DNA of 64,000 nucleotides from Breviolum minutum Mf 1.05b.01 (GCA_000507305.1 DF239663.1:1-64000); one strand, 5' to 3'; shown: positions 1 through 11,784, counted from the stretch's first letter. The notes: a model not told the origin generated them from the sequence alone. Translations and numbers: made by a program.

Positions 1-456
1 CTTCGTCTTTCTTTGACGTCATGGGCAGCAAATGGTTTTGCAGGCACAATTTCGGAACTTTGACAACATGATTTTTAAGTCAAGAAACTTGGAAGTCAAA
101 TGGGCAAATTCTTCAGGCTAGGTTTCGGGTGAGATGAGACGCATGAATGAGATAACGTCCCATGACATTTAAACAAGATGTTCGGTTCACTATGCTTTTC
201 AAATCTTTGAATCCTATCAATCCAAACTTTTTGACAGGCCTTCTTGGACAAGAGATCACTAGCGTCACCGGGATCACTCGAGAAACCGAAGCGAACGAAG
301 GCAGCCCGATCTTGCCATGCTTGGAGATTTTGCTCATCGATTGGATGACGATGATCATGGATGATCACGGATGATGATCCGTATGTGCGACACAAGTGTA
401 GGCCAGGTACTCCTAACGCATTCGTAACGCATATTCTGATTTCCAATCATCCCCAG

Positions 457-566
457 GACCTTTGAGTCTCAACGTGGTGTCCAAGCTACGTTTGAAGAAA
501 CGCAATGCCGTAGGTGCGGGGAGTTTTCTCTTCGTGGAATCCGGGATGGGAATTTTGGATCTGTGG
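457..566 (+). CDS. Candidate exon, unidentified protein
   Basis: Internal exon candidate on the + strand. A CCCCAG acceptor precedes it and CTGTGG|gtgcgg is a good donor. Two frames are open: one reads ...FEETQCRRCGEFSLRGIRDG (a CxxC pair, no family recognised), the other SLNVVSKLRLKKRNAVGAG. The opposite strand is open too. I prefer the + strand because every securely identified gene in the window is on it. No function assigned. A further exon-like stretch follows the TTTGACAG acceptor at about 238 but is ambiguous on both strands. Confidence 0.4.
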
Positions 567-1019
567 GTGCGGTGATCCCAACAATAGCTGCACCATGCTG
601 CACCAACATTTCTGACTAAATGTCTCAATGTTTGGGGTCTCTTGGCACCCAACTTTTAAGAGGGAGAGGCATCCAAAAAAAAGTAAATCGGGTCCCCTCG
701 GCCCCCTGGAAACAGAAAGGAAGAGCAAGAGCAAGTAAGAGATAGTAAGAGTCACAAAAGTTGGAGCTTCACTATTTGTGGCCAGTGCAATATTTGGTGA
801 AGCCAGAGTGGCATTTTTCGTCTTAACGCAATTTTTGGTGGAGGTCTAGTCATTTTTCGTGGCAGGATCAATATTTCGTGAAGTTGTCGCGTCACTTTCC
901 GTGGCAGGTGGCTGCACACGTTGTATATATAGGAAATGTGTTTTTTCCCTTTCGCCCGGCTCGCCCTGGAACTACGTATAGCTTGGAATCACGATTTCAC
1001 AGCTATATAACCAGCAAAG

Positions 1020-1067
1020 ATACGTCGGACGAGGGCCGTGCCACTGCAACAAGACAAAACAGACAGG
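1020..1067 (+). CDS. Candidate short exon, unidentified
   Basis: A 48-bp stretch between an AAAG acceptor and an AGACAGG|gtgcgt donor, reading IRRTRAVPLQQDKTDR in phase 0 throughout. Base composition is more GC-rich than its flanks, as in the proven exons. Function unknown. It probably belongs to the same long gene as the neighbouring exons at 0.4-2.1 kb. Confidence 0.4.
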
Positions 1068-1435
1068 GTGCGTGCCACAGCCAAGGGGTTTCAACTGGAG
1101 CATTGGTTTTGATGCAAATTCATGTGTTTTTTCGAATTTTTTGAAAGCAAATTTATTTTTTGTTTGATGCGTCAGCCCTTTTTGGTACATGGGAAGGCTT
1201 TCAAACAATTGGTAGAAACAAATGTTTCAGCAAAGTTGACAACAATTTTTCACTTAGGGTGAAGCTTTAGGTCCTCCGAGTGACTGATACAGTACACAAC
1301 CTTGATCACAACGACTAAATGAACCACTACATTGATATGAAAACTTGCTTAGCTAAAGTAGAGTGACCTCAAATGAGATCCTCCCAAGGTGTGATTGTTT
1401 GGTATACAGAAAAAATAAAGAAATGAAATTTTTAG

Positions 1436-1601
1436 GTTCTTTGAGGGTCGCATCCGGGTTAGTGAACTCCTTGAGTCGGTCAGATTTGCGAACGCGGAAG
1501 CCCTCTGTGGAGCACGTAGAAATCGTGGATGCTGAAGATTCACAATTTGTACCTTTGAGTATTATGGAAAGGACGGGGTGGCTCATGAAGAATTCAGGAA
1601 G
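1436..1601 (+). CDS. Candidate exon, possible EF-hand segment
   Basis: The exon lies between TTTTTAG and a GGAAG|gtgatgg donor. One frame is open over the full 166 bp (...SVEHVEIVDAEDSQFVPLSI...). A second frame reads EGRIRVSELLESVRFANAEA and then stops at 1532-1534; it matches the second half of an EF-hand loop (G at 6, I at 8, E at 12, then a hydrophobic helix), so that frame would need an earlier donor, for instance CAC|gtagaa. The EF-hand exons downstream make this second reading attractive, but the phase is not fixed by a neighbour. Confidence 0.45.
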
Positions 1602-2037
1602 GTGATGGATGAATCAAACAAAAAGAGTGATATAAAACAAAAATAGTGTACACATGTATACACAATATACAGGCACGAATGATGTTATGTTCAATATTTC
1701 AGAGTGGTATAGTCATATATTCATAGAACAAAGAGAATTAGCACATAATGAAACTTCTTGAACCAAACATTGGAATTTAGATGATTCCGATTGCTTCGCC
1801 TGAATACATCCAACCAACCAACGAAATCATGATGAATCATGAGTTCATCATTGGGATTCATTTGATGCATGTTTTTTTTGTCATTTTCTTCTCAAGAAAA
1901 GATCAAACCAAACAAACAATCCTCCAAAAATCAACTAAAGTCATCTAAAGTCGTTGCGAACCCAAAACTCACCTCATTTTTTTCCATGTGTCACATGGAC
2001 CCCCGTGAAACTCTCCCCCGAAGCAAAACTGGTGCAG

Positions 2038-2102
2038 GAAACCTCCAACGGAGACTTGGACGATCAGCCACCAGGCATATGAAGCGATCCAAAAAATTGC
2101 AA
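2038..2102 (+). CDS. Candidate exon, unidentified
   Basis: A GGTGCAG acceptor and TTGCAA|gtgaac donor bound a 65-bp segment reading KPPTETWTISHQAYEAIQKI in one frame. The end looks like an amphipathic helix. No family recognised. A second frame rich in Arg and Lys is also open. Confidence 0.4.
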
Positions 2103-4600
2103 GTGAACAACAAATTGGGCTGTTGGAAATGACTATTTACTATTTTTCCCATACCATAAATGAGGATCAAGAAAAATATCTAGATGGAGATTGTTCAATC
2201 ATCCAGCTGGGATCAATAGTTTTGAGCCATACCCAGGTGAGTGAATAAGGAAACAACAAAAATCAGCTGATTGAATGTACAAAACATGCGGCATTGGGGG
2301 AATGCCCTGACAAATATTGAAATGATTCACCCGGATGAATAATTTGGATTAATGTTTTCAATTCGTAGTTTAAATCTAGATATGATTGGAAACCATTCAA
2401 ACTATATGTACAGAACTGTTTGATCTTTAGATATGATTAGTGATTCAATTTGAAACCTTTTTGATATCTTAGGCTGGAAGGGTCGACTCAAACTTTTCGG
2501 CTTCGGTTCCAGGCTTCACGGCGTTCTCGCAAGTCTTCAGCAAAAGCAAGGTCCATGGCGTCAGTAGCAACGGTGGTTTTCCGCGTGTTTCTTTTATTGG
2601 AAAAGGGTGGGTTACCTTTTTTTTGGGGCACAATCACGTCAAAATCGTCGAATCTTGTGACTGTTTTTTGGATATTAGATACTGATATGGACCCAAAGAT
2701 TGGAATGATATTGGCGTGTTCCCCCAATGTTAGTGACATCCTATGACCATGATTATCACATTTGTCGTTCAGAATCACAGTCATGCATAAAGACCAAAAG
2801 AGATAGCATGACATTTCTCCACGTATTTTTGATGCTTCAGAAATCCGGCGAACGAGTTGAGACATAATATATGGATGTATGATAATGTATGAAAAACGTT
2901 TGCAACAATTAGGTACTGTAGATCCCAGTATCAATTGGTGCAATCGCCGGATTTCTTTGAAGTCTCAACGGTATCCGTGAAAATCCAAAGCACCGGGCGC
3001 CAAACCACCAAACATATTCAAAATATATCAAGTTAAGTATACACAGGGCAATCGTTAATCATTTTCCAGGAATGGTTCGTTGATAAATGTATCCACTGGA
3101 TCCAAGTGTCTTTGATTGGGATTCTCATCGTGCTTGTGATAACAATCAATATGAATGGATTCGACATGATTGGACTAGACAGTTGAACTCCATAACATCA
3201 TACTACAATCCAATAAACACGGATCACACATTAGCACCTATTAATATTAAATCTTTTTTACAAAGCATCAGATTCTAGTAGATGATCCATATTAAAAGAA
3301 TTCCCAATACCCTCCAGAAATTAAACATTTCAATGGAACATCAGCACGTTTTAACAGGAGATGACATCTTCATTCATTTGGTTGGATTTTTTCCATTTAG
3401 TCAGTCGTTCGTTTTCGGGGGTGTACTCCCGATGAGGAATTCATCGTCTCCCTCTGACCGTAGGCCATCCGCTTTGACTGTTGCTAAGCGAGGTACCTTG
3501 CTTGCCAAGCGAATCCCTTGGTTTGATGATTCGTATGATTTAGTGGTTCACTAAGTCTGTAAATTGGAATTTCTTTATTTAGTACGAAGTACGAGCCCGT
3601 TGTTTTAATCTTTATGATCCACTGGTTTTCCAGTGTTTTGGCGGGATGTATGATGTATGATAATGAAGGTGATGATGATTGTAACGGAATCTGCCTCAAT
3701 TTTGTTTTGAGTTGTGTATTATATGCCTAGATTTGTGTAGAGATCTTATGCAACGATTATCTATGATGGTTGATATATGAAGGAAGCATTTTCAAAAGCC
3801 AAAAATCGCTAGACGATGAATCTTCATTGCTTCCAGGTGACTTGTAGAAACCTCACCCAACCATTTTTGAGCTTTTTTGGTACCATTTTAGTAGAAATCA
3901 TCATGCGAAAATGACCTTCGGACCATTCTGAACGAGGGGTGTTTCCTGAGTAATGATTCCTGAGGAGTGTGGCTTCAAAGTTTTCAGCGCTATTTGTTCC
4001 TTGATTGCAGACGCCAAGCCAGGGCGCCATACTCAGGTTGTGAATATAGATTATATATATATATATACACATGTTTTACCAGTTGAGTTGCTGATAGTTT
4101 CAAGTACATATAATTTAAGACATCGCAATGGGCAGTGAGCAGCAATTGCCTAATGCGATGGACATTCATGGGACCCTACCGTTTTGGGTCTCCATTGATC
4201 ATGTCTTTATCAACCTGCATTGCAAGTATGAAACCAGTGCTGTGGTGTCAAAAAAGAAACCGTCAACAAAGACGTGCAACAATGGCTATGGGCATTCTTA
4301 CGACCCAACTGACCTCTATGCTTGGTGTCGCGTGGCCTTCGATTGTCAAATCCCTAAATCCCTGACATGACTTGATTCTATTAGAACACTACCTGGAGTT
4401 GAACGGGTCCCCAGCTTTGAAAGACGCCCATGTTGCAAATGTATATCCCACACACTCAATGTATGGTCTAGAGTCTATTAACCTACATCCATTTGGGTAG
4501 GTTATGGGGTACATGTAGGTATATGATATGTATATGTACACGTATATCATACCGGCCAGGACCGGAGACTATCTTCAAGTCTTCAAAGCTTCATATCCTG
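2103..4600. other. Long intron or intergenic stretch, only weak exon candidates
   Basis: No secure gene. Around 2473-2690 both strands are open with coding-like composition: + strand after ATCTTAG reads AGRVDSNFSASVPGFTAFSQ, - strand reads a charged helix. At 3440-3544 a + strand frame (SALTVAKRGTLLAKRIPWFD) follows a sequence that resembles the right end of a family A inverted-repeat element. Near 3970-4035 a short frame reads CGFKVFSAICSLIADAKPGR. The rest is AT-rich and featureless. Confidence 0.3.
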
Positions 4601-4602
4601 AG

Positions 4603-4689
4603 GTATGATGGTGAAATCCATTCCGACGATTTGCCCAAAGCGCTTTTGCATAGCGGCTTTGAGGACAACATTGTGGATTCATGCAACAG
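4603..4689 (+). CDS. EF-hand exon (degenerate loop)
   Basis: Exon after ...TATCCTGAG with a GC donor (CAACAG|gcttga). It reads YDGEIHSDDLPKALLHSGFE, then DNIVDSCN. This matches the later part of an EF-hand: DG at loop positions 5-6, I at 8, D at 12, followed by the calmodulin-like helix L..AL...GF. The first loop residues would come from the preceding exon, which I could not place. Likely part of the same calcium-binding protein as the other EF-hand exons. Calcium binding by this copy is uncertain. Confidence 0.6.
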
Positions 4690-5567
4690 GCTTGAAACAT
4701 CACCCCGAAGGGGGCCTACAATGATATAGTTTTTTGAACCTGTTTGTGTGCTCATCAACTGAGGATGTATGGCAAAACCGGTGATTCCCGAAATATCATG
4801 AAAGGACATATTTAATTCGAACATATCCTATTACCCTTTCGACGGCTCATCAGAAGCTTATTGCGCGAAGACTTTTTGCGAGACTGTTTTGCCTTCTCTT
4901 GGACCCCTTCATATACATCTAGCTGCCGTAACAACCCGTATCACATCTTAGTTTATATGTGTTGTTCCATTTCCTGTGACCAACTTAAGATGATTTGTAC
5001 CATATATATACATAACATATATTATACCATGTATCATCAGTTCTGGTTGCAATTGGATATCATTTCATTCTCAGAATTCGATGCCCTTCACTTCAGTACC
5101 GTGGAAAACCTCACTAAAAATGCAAGAAAAAGGTCCAGCACATTGGAGGGGAGTTCCGTACTTTCGAGGCACGCCAAAAAAACGCTTCATGCCTCAATAT
5201 GGGTAACATCATACCGCATAGATCACTAACCAATGTTTTAACTTCCTGTGGCAAGACGTTAACCCATAGGTTTCCCGAGTTCACCTGGCAGATAAACACA
5301 GCTTCGCATCGATGGCAATGGCAGGATTGCAGGCCACATCTCATTGCATCAGCTTTGGCGAAAGTAGCGGTACCTTAGATCCATGTTGATGTTGAGCTGT
5401 TGAGCTGATTCTACCTGGGCAAGTTGAAGATATATGAGATTAAATGAGATTAATATGGGATGCCACTATTTATATATATATATATATTACATATATATAC
5501 TATATATGAGATGATTTTTATGATTTAATGTCAGTTTCAATCTTCGGTTGCTTTTTCAGCAAGATAC

Positions 5568-5660
5568 AATAAAAACGCGTGTGAACCCCTGGACCCGAAG
5601 TCCAACCGGACTTCTCGGATTCGAAGTCGGAAGACTACCTTCCCAGGATGCGTTTTTATT
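5568..5660. repeat. Short inverted-repeat element (family F)
   Basis: A 93-bp element whose ends AATAAAAACGC and GCGTTTTTATT are exact reverse complements. The interior contains smaller dyads (GAAGTCCAACCGGACTTC). It lies about 50 bp upstream of a coding exon. Only one copy was noticed in this window. Confidence 0.6.
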
Positions 5661-5714
5661 CACTCATTTTCTACTGACATAACATCAAGATCCAAAGATT
5701 TTTGTTTGAGAGAG

Positions 5715-5853
5715 TTTCTCAACGGCCTCTGTGCATTTTTTGCCCAAAAGTCCGCAGCTGAGGAATACAGTACTCTGGATGAAGATGAGTTCTTGAATTT
5801 TATGTGCCAGCCACTTATCTCAGAATCGAAAAAAAACATTGACACTTTCACAG
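5715..5853 (+). CDS. Exon of EF-hand-like protein
   Basis: About 139 bp with donor TTCACAG|gtcgac. It reads FLNGLCAFFAQKSAAEEYST then LDEDEFLNFMCQPLISESKK. The LDEDEFLNFM stretch fits the end of an EF-hand loop (L at 8, E at 12) and its exit helix, but the acidic residues at loop positions 1 and 3 are missing, so calcium binding is doubtful. The exact acceptor is unclear among several AG dinucleotides in a GAGAGAG run. Confidence 0.5.
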
Positions 5854-6587
5854 GTCGACTCTCGGTTTGTGAGGAGGTGACGGATTCGAATATGAAACCT
5901 TGCTATTTCATGACACCAAACCATAGTTTTGGGGTAAATCGTAGTGAAGTAGTCTATACACGGAAGAATGACATGTTTTTTTGAATTTCGCCGGCGGCTG
6001 AAATATTTTCTTGGACTGCATGAGGTTGGCCAAATCAAATTCATTCTCATGGCGCGTAGTGAGGGAATTCTTGAGGCCTTGGCGTCCATTTTTCCAGTGG
6101 CCTCCCTTCATGTTGTAAATGGGGCTAGTTGTGGGATGAGCCTTGGGTTTCCCAAGGAGGTCTCACCTACATTTCCCTTGTTTTTTGCATACCTTTCTGA
6201 TTCACAACAGCAACCCATTCGTTAAGTCCCTCACCGTGGTGGTTCATGATGACCACGATGATGAAAGTCGCATCTGAAAGCTCCGAGGTATGAAGAGGAT
6301 CAGCAAGAAGACGTTTCATGGAGAAATATGTTTGGCCACTTTTTGGAGGGAATGAGTGGAACTGACAGCCCAAAAAGTCTCCTTTACAAATGATGGTAAG
6401 AGTCCAGTTGAGTAGGGAACATGGATTTTTTCCGCTTGCCAACCCTTTTGTTAAACATGTTTGAAACAACTTGTCCCTTCACATGCTTCGGCAGAAGATA
6501 TTGAAGGTGCTGTAGTCAGTGAATTGTGTTTGTCGATCTTGGTTGACATATTCCGAGTGAGTCAAACAGGATGATGATGAATTCCAG

Positions 6588-6760
6588 ATATTGATGCCTC
6601 GCAGTGTGGTACTGCAGCCAATGTCGAACATATCATTTTGCAACAAGTCACTCTTTCTGATGACCTCATCCCCAGCCAGATGAAAATGTCGACTCCATCA
6701 TTTCCCGAGACTTTTTGTTGGCTGTCTCCATCCCGGGCCTTAATTTTGAGAATCGCCAAA
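6588..6760 (+). CDS. Candidate exon ending at a repeat element
   Basis: After ATTCCAG a + strand frame stays open to the left edge of the family C element (DASQCGTAANVEHIILQQVT, then LSDDLIPSQMKMSTPSFPET). Composition is coding-like, but the - strand is also open and no donor was fixed. The right edge may be set by the inserted element. Function unknown. Confidence 0.35.
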
Positions 6761-6857
6761 CCCATAGGATCCATGCATATATTTACCTATGTATATTTAC
6801 CATAAATTCAAGCCATCCATGTAGGTAAATATACCAGTCACATGGATCCATCATGGG
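6761..6857. repeat. Family C inverted-repeat element, copy 1
   Basis: A 97-bp element bounded by CCCATAGGATCCATG and CATGGATCCATCATGGG, which are inverted copies with a small indel. The interior has inverted TATTTACC / GGTAAATA motifs. Related copies: 11375-11471, 17829-17921, 26121-26228 (opposite orientation) and a degraded one near 25365-25460. Confidence 0.75.
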
Positions 6858-7320
6858 AAACTCTGTCAAGGCTTCTGATCATTTCCAAAAGTTTGCTGAG
6901 AATGGCACCTTGGCTAAATGAGTTTCACTGTCTCTGGGTGTCTCGTTTCGATGTGAGTTTTTTTTGCGGACACTTCCTGTGAATTCTGATTTGAAGATGA
7001 TTTTGTTGCCTGAAATAACACAGGATCACAGGATCAAAGGTCACTTTGCCTTAAAAAAAAAAGTGGTAAGGTTCCGTCAAAGAGCCAATCTTGGTCTTAA
7101 GATGACTCATGTTGATTAGTCAGGGATCTCCTCCAAAATGCTAACGAAGCACAAGGGAAACCTCTCCAAAATGGTTCCTTCTTGGAGAAATATCAACTTC
7201 ACCCTGAGGGATGAGAGATCTTCAACTCATTTTTTTTGTATGTCTTAGTCATGGTAGTTTGGGATGATCCTCCATCCAAGGTCACTAAAACACCAGGAGT
7301 CAAAGTCACTTTTTTCCCAG

Positions 7321-7580
7321 GTCATGTGTGCTTCTCCTCTATGACCGACTTGCTGTCAGCCTTGGTGTGGGGCCTCGAGACATCTAAGCACGACGAAGGT
7401 TTGATGGTTGAGAGAATTTGGCATCCCAAAGTGGTCAAGCCCCTGAAAATGGGCGATCCCAAAATGAATTTTCATCTTCCAACCATCCATGTTCAGGGGC
7501 GAGCTGTTAGACTTCGGGGGGTATTCATTGATTTGCCACATATCCTCCGGGATGTAAATCAAAATAGCGTACACTTTCAG
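7321..7580 (+). CDS. Two exons of an unidentified gene
   Basis: Exon 7321-7398 lies between TTTTTCCCAG and GACGAAG|gttt and reads HVCFSSMTDLLSALVWGLET, then SKHDE. Exon 7497-7580 lies between GTTCAG and TTTCAG|gttt and reads GRAVRLRGVFIDLPHILRDV, then NQNSVHFQ. The frame is open across the intron as well, which makes a longer ORF but is probably accidental, and the phases do not join directly, so a small exon may be missing. No family recognised. Confidence 0.45.
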
Positions 7581-7857
7581 GTTTGGCTGGCTGGAGATGC
7601 TTTCCTTTACCAAAAAGGACATGAATCCATCTACATGTTTGAAGATACTATATGGTTTGTTGAAAAGAACACCGTTAAATATCATATTACATATATATTA
7701 TTTATATGTATACAGTATACCAACTTAGATTGTTCACATCTTTTCATACATAAATTCCTCCTTTGGGCTCTTTTGGGATGATTCATTCGCCAAGAAAAAC
7801 ATGCACCAACCAAACCATCCACCAGTTACATCCATTGACACGGCGCTTTTGGTTTAG

Positions 7858-7965
7858 CTGTTGCTCTTGGGCGTCGTTGTTTTGATGAACCAAACCTGTT
7901 GATCTTGCAGGAGCTGTTTCCAAGACGCCGAGTCCTTGTGCAGATCATATCAGAGGCATTGGCTG
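7858..7965 (+). CDS. Exon of unidentified gene (Arg/Leu-rich)
   Basis: A 108-bp exon between GGTTTAG and GGCTG|gtactg. It reads VALGRRCFDEPNLLILQELF, then PRRRVLVQIISEALA, open across its length with strongly coding-like codons. It looks like two amphipathic helices. It may belong to the EF-hand gene; no catalytic motif seen. Confidence 0.55.
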
Positions 7966-8526
7966 GTACTGTTGGATGAAATCTGGTGGTATCACCCAGT
8001 GAAGGGTGGCGTATCATCCCGCAGTGCTGGTTTTTATTACAAAAGATGTAAATTTTACAATTGAAGAGTAGCTGAGTAGCCCTCCCCAATTGAAGAGTGA
8101 GGCTAGAGGATAGTTTTTTTTCCATCTATATCTCATGATTGGGGCTACTATTGGGCCGTGGATCAACCAACTAGAAGCAAGAAATTCCACCGATGTTTGG
8201 ATGTTTCAGGTGAAGCTTTTTGGGGTAGAAATCCTGGTGAAACTCACGAAATATCATCTCAGTGGGCAAGAATCCTGGCTGTTGGAGATCAACCCAACAA
8301 ATACATCCCAAATATGGTCATATGATATGATGAAGGTTTTTGACTCTGGTGAATCAAAGTTTTTTTCGAATTTTTACTCTCATTTTTCCAGGTGAACAAT
8401 TGATGTGAATTGCTTGCTGACACTCCTGAAGTTCAACGTGGATCCTTTTTTGGGGGGTGGTTCATGGGGTTTGGGGGCTATGCTGTCAGATGTGTGTTCC
8501 CCCGTTGATCTTCCATTGCTTGTTAG

Positions 8527-8579
8527 GTGGCTGAGAGCGAAATGAAGAGCCGGATGCTCAAGATCTTGCCAGATCAACA
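8527..8579 (+). CDS. Candidate short exon
   Basis: After TTGTTAG a 53-bp segment reads VAESEMKSRMLKILPDQ, with a possible donor CAACA|gtag. A charged amphipathic helix. If the donor is not used, an in-frame TAG follows at once and this would be a C-terminus. The overlapping - strand frame is open too. Confidence 0.4.
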
Positions 8580-9741
8580 GTAGATGAAGGAACATGGCAA
8601 TAGAAAGAGAACCACCTGTGCTCTTCAAAAAGATCAATAAGGACATTGAATTTGTATGAATTTGTCAAGTTTATCTATCTTTCTTGTCAGTTCCACCCAT
8701 AGAGATCAGCAGCTCCGGAAACCTTCGTTTGATTACAAGAGATATTACAGCCGCAGTTGGGCATTGCAATTGTTTCATCCCAGGTGAGATTTCCTGGAGA
8801 GAATTGGTTCAAAGGCTATGCATTAGATAGTCCACACTTACAGGCCTCGGGAAGCAGAAAAGTCTTGGTTGGATGTGATGTATGAATCTTCCACGTTAGC
8901 CACTTTCCAAATAACTTCAATGATTTTGATCATGAATCACTACATCTCTCACTTTGTACCTTTTGAGTTTGTTGCAATTTCAATCCTTTATTTTTTACAT
9001 CATAGCCAGAGCTATATTCATTATTTCCCACGTTTGTCACTTGTCTCATCTACTATATTATGCTAAAATATGCTAAAGTTCATATGATGATTTCGTATCA
9101 TTTGTTGGTTCTATCCACCTTGTCCACCCTTCGGGATCATTCCGGAATTACCAAGGTCTTACATTTGAGGAATTCCAGAAGACTGTTCAAATATTAAGAC
9201 AACGTTGCTTGGTAAAGAACAGCACCGTGTGGGGGGGGGGCTGACATTAACAATCGGACGGTGAGATCGTGATGCCCTTCTCGTATGCAGGACCTGAATG
9301 TATAGTATATTTTGTATGTTCGTATGTTTTGAATGCGAGAGGATACATGACATGAACGCGGCAACACTATTTGATCTTCTTTTTCTCCTGATTCTCAACT
9401 CGCCTAATGGCATCAGTGTGTGTGTGTGTGTGTCGAGGGTCTTCAACTTTGGTAATTTGTTGCCCGATTTCTGGCGAAAACATGCATGGTTTGACTAAGG
9501 TCATTGCTTCCTCCAAGAAGAGTTAGAACATTTCAAGAACGTTTTCCAGGCTTGGCTTTTTTGCGAGATTTTGTTTCGAAGCATTTTTATATCTTTACGT
9601 GGTGTTTGAATTATTGGAGGGAATAGAACTGGCCAGCCCTAATCATCTACTGTTGTGCTATTTTCCCTGTTTTTTCTTGTGGAATTATGTGGAATTCAGA
9701 GATGAACCTGTACTTTCAAGTAAGCCAACGATGAAGCCCAG

Positions 9742-9806
9742 GTCTTTGATCGAGACAACTCGGGTGGAATGACTTTGGCAGAACTCAGCAGTGCCCTCGT
9801 GTCCTG
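9742..9806 (+). CDS. EF-hand exon (canonical loop)
   Basis: After AGCCCAG the frame reads VFDRDNSGGMTLAELSSALV. The loop D-R-D-N-S-G-G-M-T-L-A-E is a textbook EF-hand: Asp at 1 and 3, Ser at 5, Gly at 6, Met at 8, Glu at 12. Calcium binding is therefore likely. The donor is one of several GTs near 9799-9808. This is the best canonical calcium site in the first 10 kb and supports a long multi-EF-hand gene here. Confidence 0.7.
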
Positions 9807-9959
9807 GTGGCTCTAAACAGAATTTCCCAAACGTTTTTTTGGGTTGGGAAGTGAGTGCTGGTGACTGTAGCATGCATCTAGCGAAAAGTCATCATTTTAC
9901 GTTTACGAGCATCGAATGTGATTTAAAGTATTGAAACCAGTCGTTCGTTTGCAATAAGA

Positions 9960-9992
9960 ATGATGATGGATGATGATGGATGATGATGGATN

Positions 9993-10038
<46 letters not shown>
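9960..10038. repeat. GAT/ATG microsatellite with an ambiguous base
   Basis: Imperfect GATGATGGAT units grade into a pure (GAT)n run; position 9992 is N. The long Ser and His runs it encodes on the - strand are repeat artefacts, not protein. Confidence 0.95.
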
Positions 10039-10039
<1 letters not shown>

Positions 10040-10406
10040 TGACTTGCAAAAGATACTTCCAGGATCTCACATGTATATTTATATAGTTTAATGTTTTTTT
10101 TACCAATTTGACACTGACACATCTTCCATCTCATCACCCAGGCATGGCTCGGTTTTCCCATTTCCGTTGCTCGGTTGAGAATTTCCGTCGTTTCCTCCTG
10201 CTGTTGGTTCATTTCCAAAGCAACGTGGGATGACACATCTCTGAGATTTCAAGATTCGGGAGATTTTCTCATGTTTTTTGTTCACTGGATTTTCTCCAAC
10301 TAAACTGAAACCTTTTCTTATGGGATGAATATGTTTTTTTGTGTTGTTGACACACCTGAATTTGTTCAGAATGATGATGGTAAAACAAAATGATACATAA
10401 AATTAC

Positions 10407-10503
10407 TAGGAGGTGGTTTCAAATATTGTTTATTTTCACCCCTATTTGGGGAAGGTTTCCAATTTGAGTAATATTTTGCAGAGGGGTTGAAACCACCAAC
10501 TAG
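10407..10503. repeat. Family B inverted-repeat element, copy 1
   Basis: About 97 bp, from CTAGGAGGTGGTTTCAA to TTGAAACCACCAACTAG. The ends are inverted copies with two mismatches. The interior reads TTTTCACCCCTATTTGGGGA. Other copies: 13228-13325, 18680-18759 (shortened), 36053-36146, 60291-60385. Confidence 0.85.
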
Positions 10504-10811
10504 ATTACATTGATGATAGTATCTTTGAAGATTTTGGACGAACGTCCCTTCTCCAATCCAATCCTTTTTTTTTCACTTCATTCAACTGAGGGAAGCCTGC
10601 TATCCTTGCACCGGTGACTCGGTCCTCTCTTAGACTTTACGTGGAGTTTTTTGTTCGTCGTGGCCTAATAAAAGGGGTCGATGATTAAAACAACATCCAT
10701 GTTGGAGTAATACTTCATGTTTTACTGTGCTGTTGATGCTTCATGAATCCGTAAACCAGTCAAGCTTCGTAGTTTATTTAACTCACTATTCACAAGGTGT
10801 TTATACATCAA

Positions 10812-10914
10812 CCCTAAGAATTCTTGGACCCTCCAATGGAAGGGTGAATGAACCTGTATAGCAGGGTTCTAGGTCCTCAAAATGGCCATTTTTGAGGGGT
10901 CAGGATTCTTAGGG
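10812..10914. repeat. Family D inverted-repeat element, copy 1
   Basis: A 103-bp element with ends CCCTAAGAATTCTTGGACC and GGTCAGGATTCTTAGGG. Inner inverted repeats (CCTCCAATGGAAGGG; CCTCAAAATGG..CCATTTTTGAGG) could fold strongly. Further copies at 21201-21313 and about 63436-63539, both in the other orientation. Confidence 0.8.
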
Positions 10915-11374
10915 CAACAGTTCGGTGCTTCGCTAGAGTTCTTCCAACAGTAGGTGATGTAGGTGCCATTTTGATCATCTACCCAGGCACCACGACTTAG
11001 ATGATACGGGAGCTCTGAGTCTTGGCAAGGATGGTCGGTCGCCTTTGCTTGAAACCCACCAGTCTGACAAATCTTGCTTCCATTCTTAGGGGTTTTGCTA
11101 TATCTCCTTTTTTGGGGAGTTGTAATACATAACCATTTAAAGGAGTTCAAATGATGGTAATTCACTTTTCTGTGATGTTTAAGGGGGACGAATATAGCAA
11201 ACCCCGATCCTGCCACTAAGGACAGAGGTGGAGTTCTTGCGATGTTTACGATGTCTTTACGAGGTGCGTCATGGAGTCGAGTTAAACACGTCGTGTTTTC
11301 CTTGTTTTGTTGGCTAGGCATATGTGGCATGTTTTGGTATCTAACAAGCTGTATTCAAAACATGATTATAATAT

Positions 11375-11471
11375 CCCATAGGATCCATGTATGCTATAAT
11401 ATACCCACATGTAGTTGATTTGTATGGTTTTCATGTAGGTAAATATCCCAGTCCCATGGATCCGTCATGGG
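11375..11471. repeat. Family C inverted-repeat element, copy 2
   Basis: Bounded by CCCATAGGATCCATGTATG and CCATGGATCCGTCATGGG, with the same internal GTAGGTAAATAT motif as copy 1. Confidence 0.75.
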
Positions 11472-11717
11472 TATTTGCATCCCCACAATTTTCATTGACA
11501 GGATCACAAAAAGATGCATCCGCATCTGAACACTAAGATTTTCAGAGTAAATTACCCTTGATGGAGAAATTCACCTCTTTTGGCCTATGCAAGGGAATCT
11601 TCTCCAAATTCGCCTTCTGATGGTAGCGGCCCACCTCGTAGTTTTAAACCCTTTGGTGATATGAACCTTTATCATCTACTGGTACATTTATATACAACAT
11701 CGACATCTTGTTCTCAG

Positions 11718-11784
11718 GATGAAGCTCGAGTGATCAACGAAAACCTGAAACTCTTGCGCAACAACAGGCGAACATCCCTGGATG
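11718..11784 (+). CDS. Exon of unidentified gene
   Basis: A 67-bp exon between GTTCTCAG and CTGGATG|gtaaat, reading DEARVINENLKLLRNNRRTS. Strong splice sites, a single good frame and coding-like composition. A short charged helix; function unknown. Just downstream a serine-rich frame (DSKKKTLDSDTSHASEISWE, about 11839-11911) ends at an AAAGAG|gtactt donor and may be the next exon. Confidence 0.5.

Noticed and set aside
96-446. Minus-strand ORF with protein-like composition at the left edge
   Set aside because: Open frames exist on both strands here and no splice or homology evidence favours the minus strand; all proven genes are on the plus strand. It remains possible and was not annotated.
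2488-2943. 151-aa minus-strand ORF ending in a charged helix
   Set aside because: Half of it is plainly AT-rich non-coding sequence, and the coding-like half is equally open on the plus strand after an AG acceptor.
6761-6857. Family C element as a promoter or operator palindrome
   Set aside because: It recurs in several introns with the same ends, which fits a repeat family better than a regulatory site.
7236-7781. 181-aa ORF, one of the longest in the window
   Set aside because: It runs through a probable intron between two good exons; only the exon parts look like protein.
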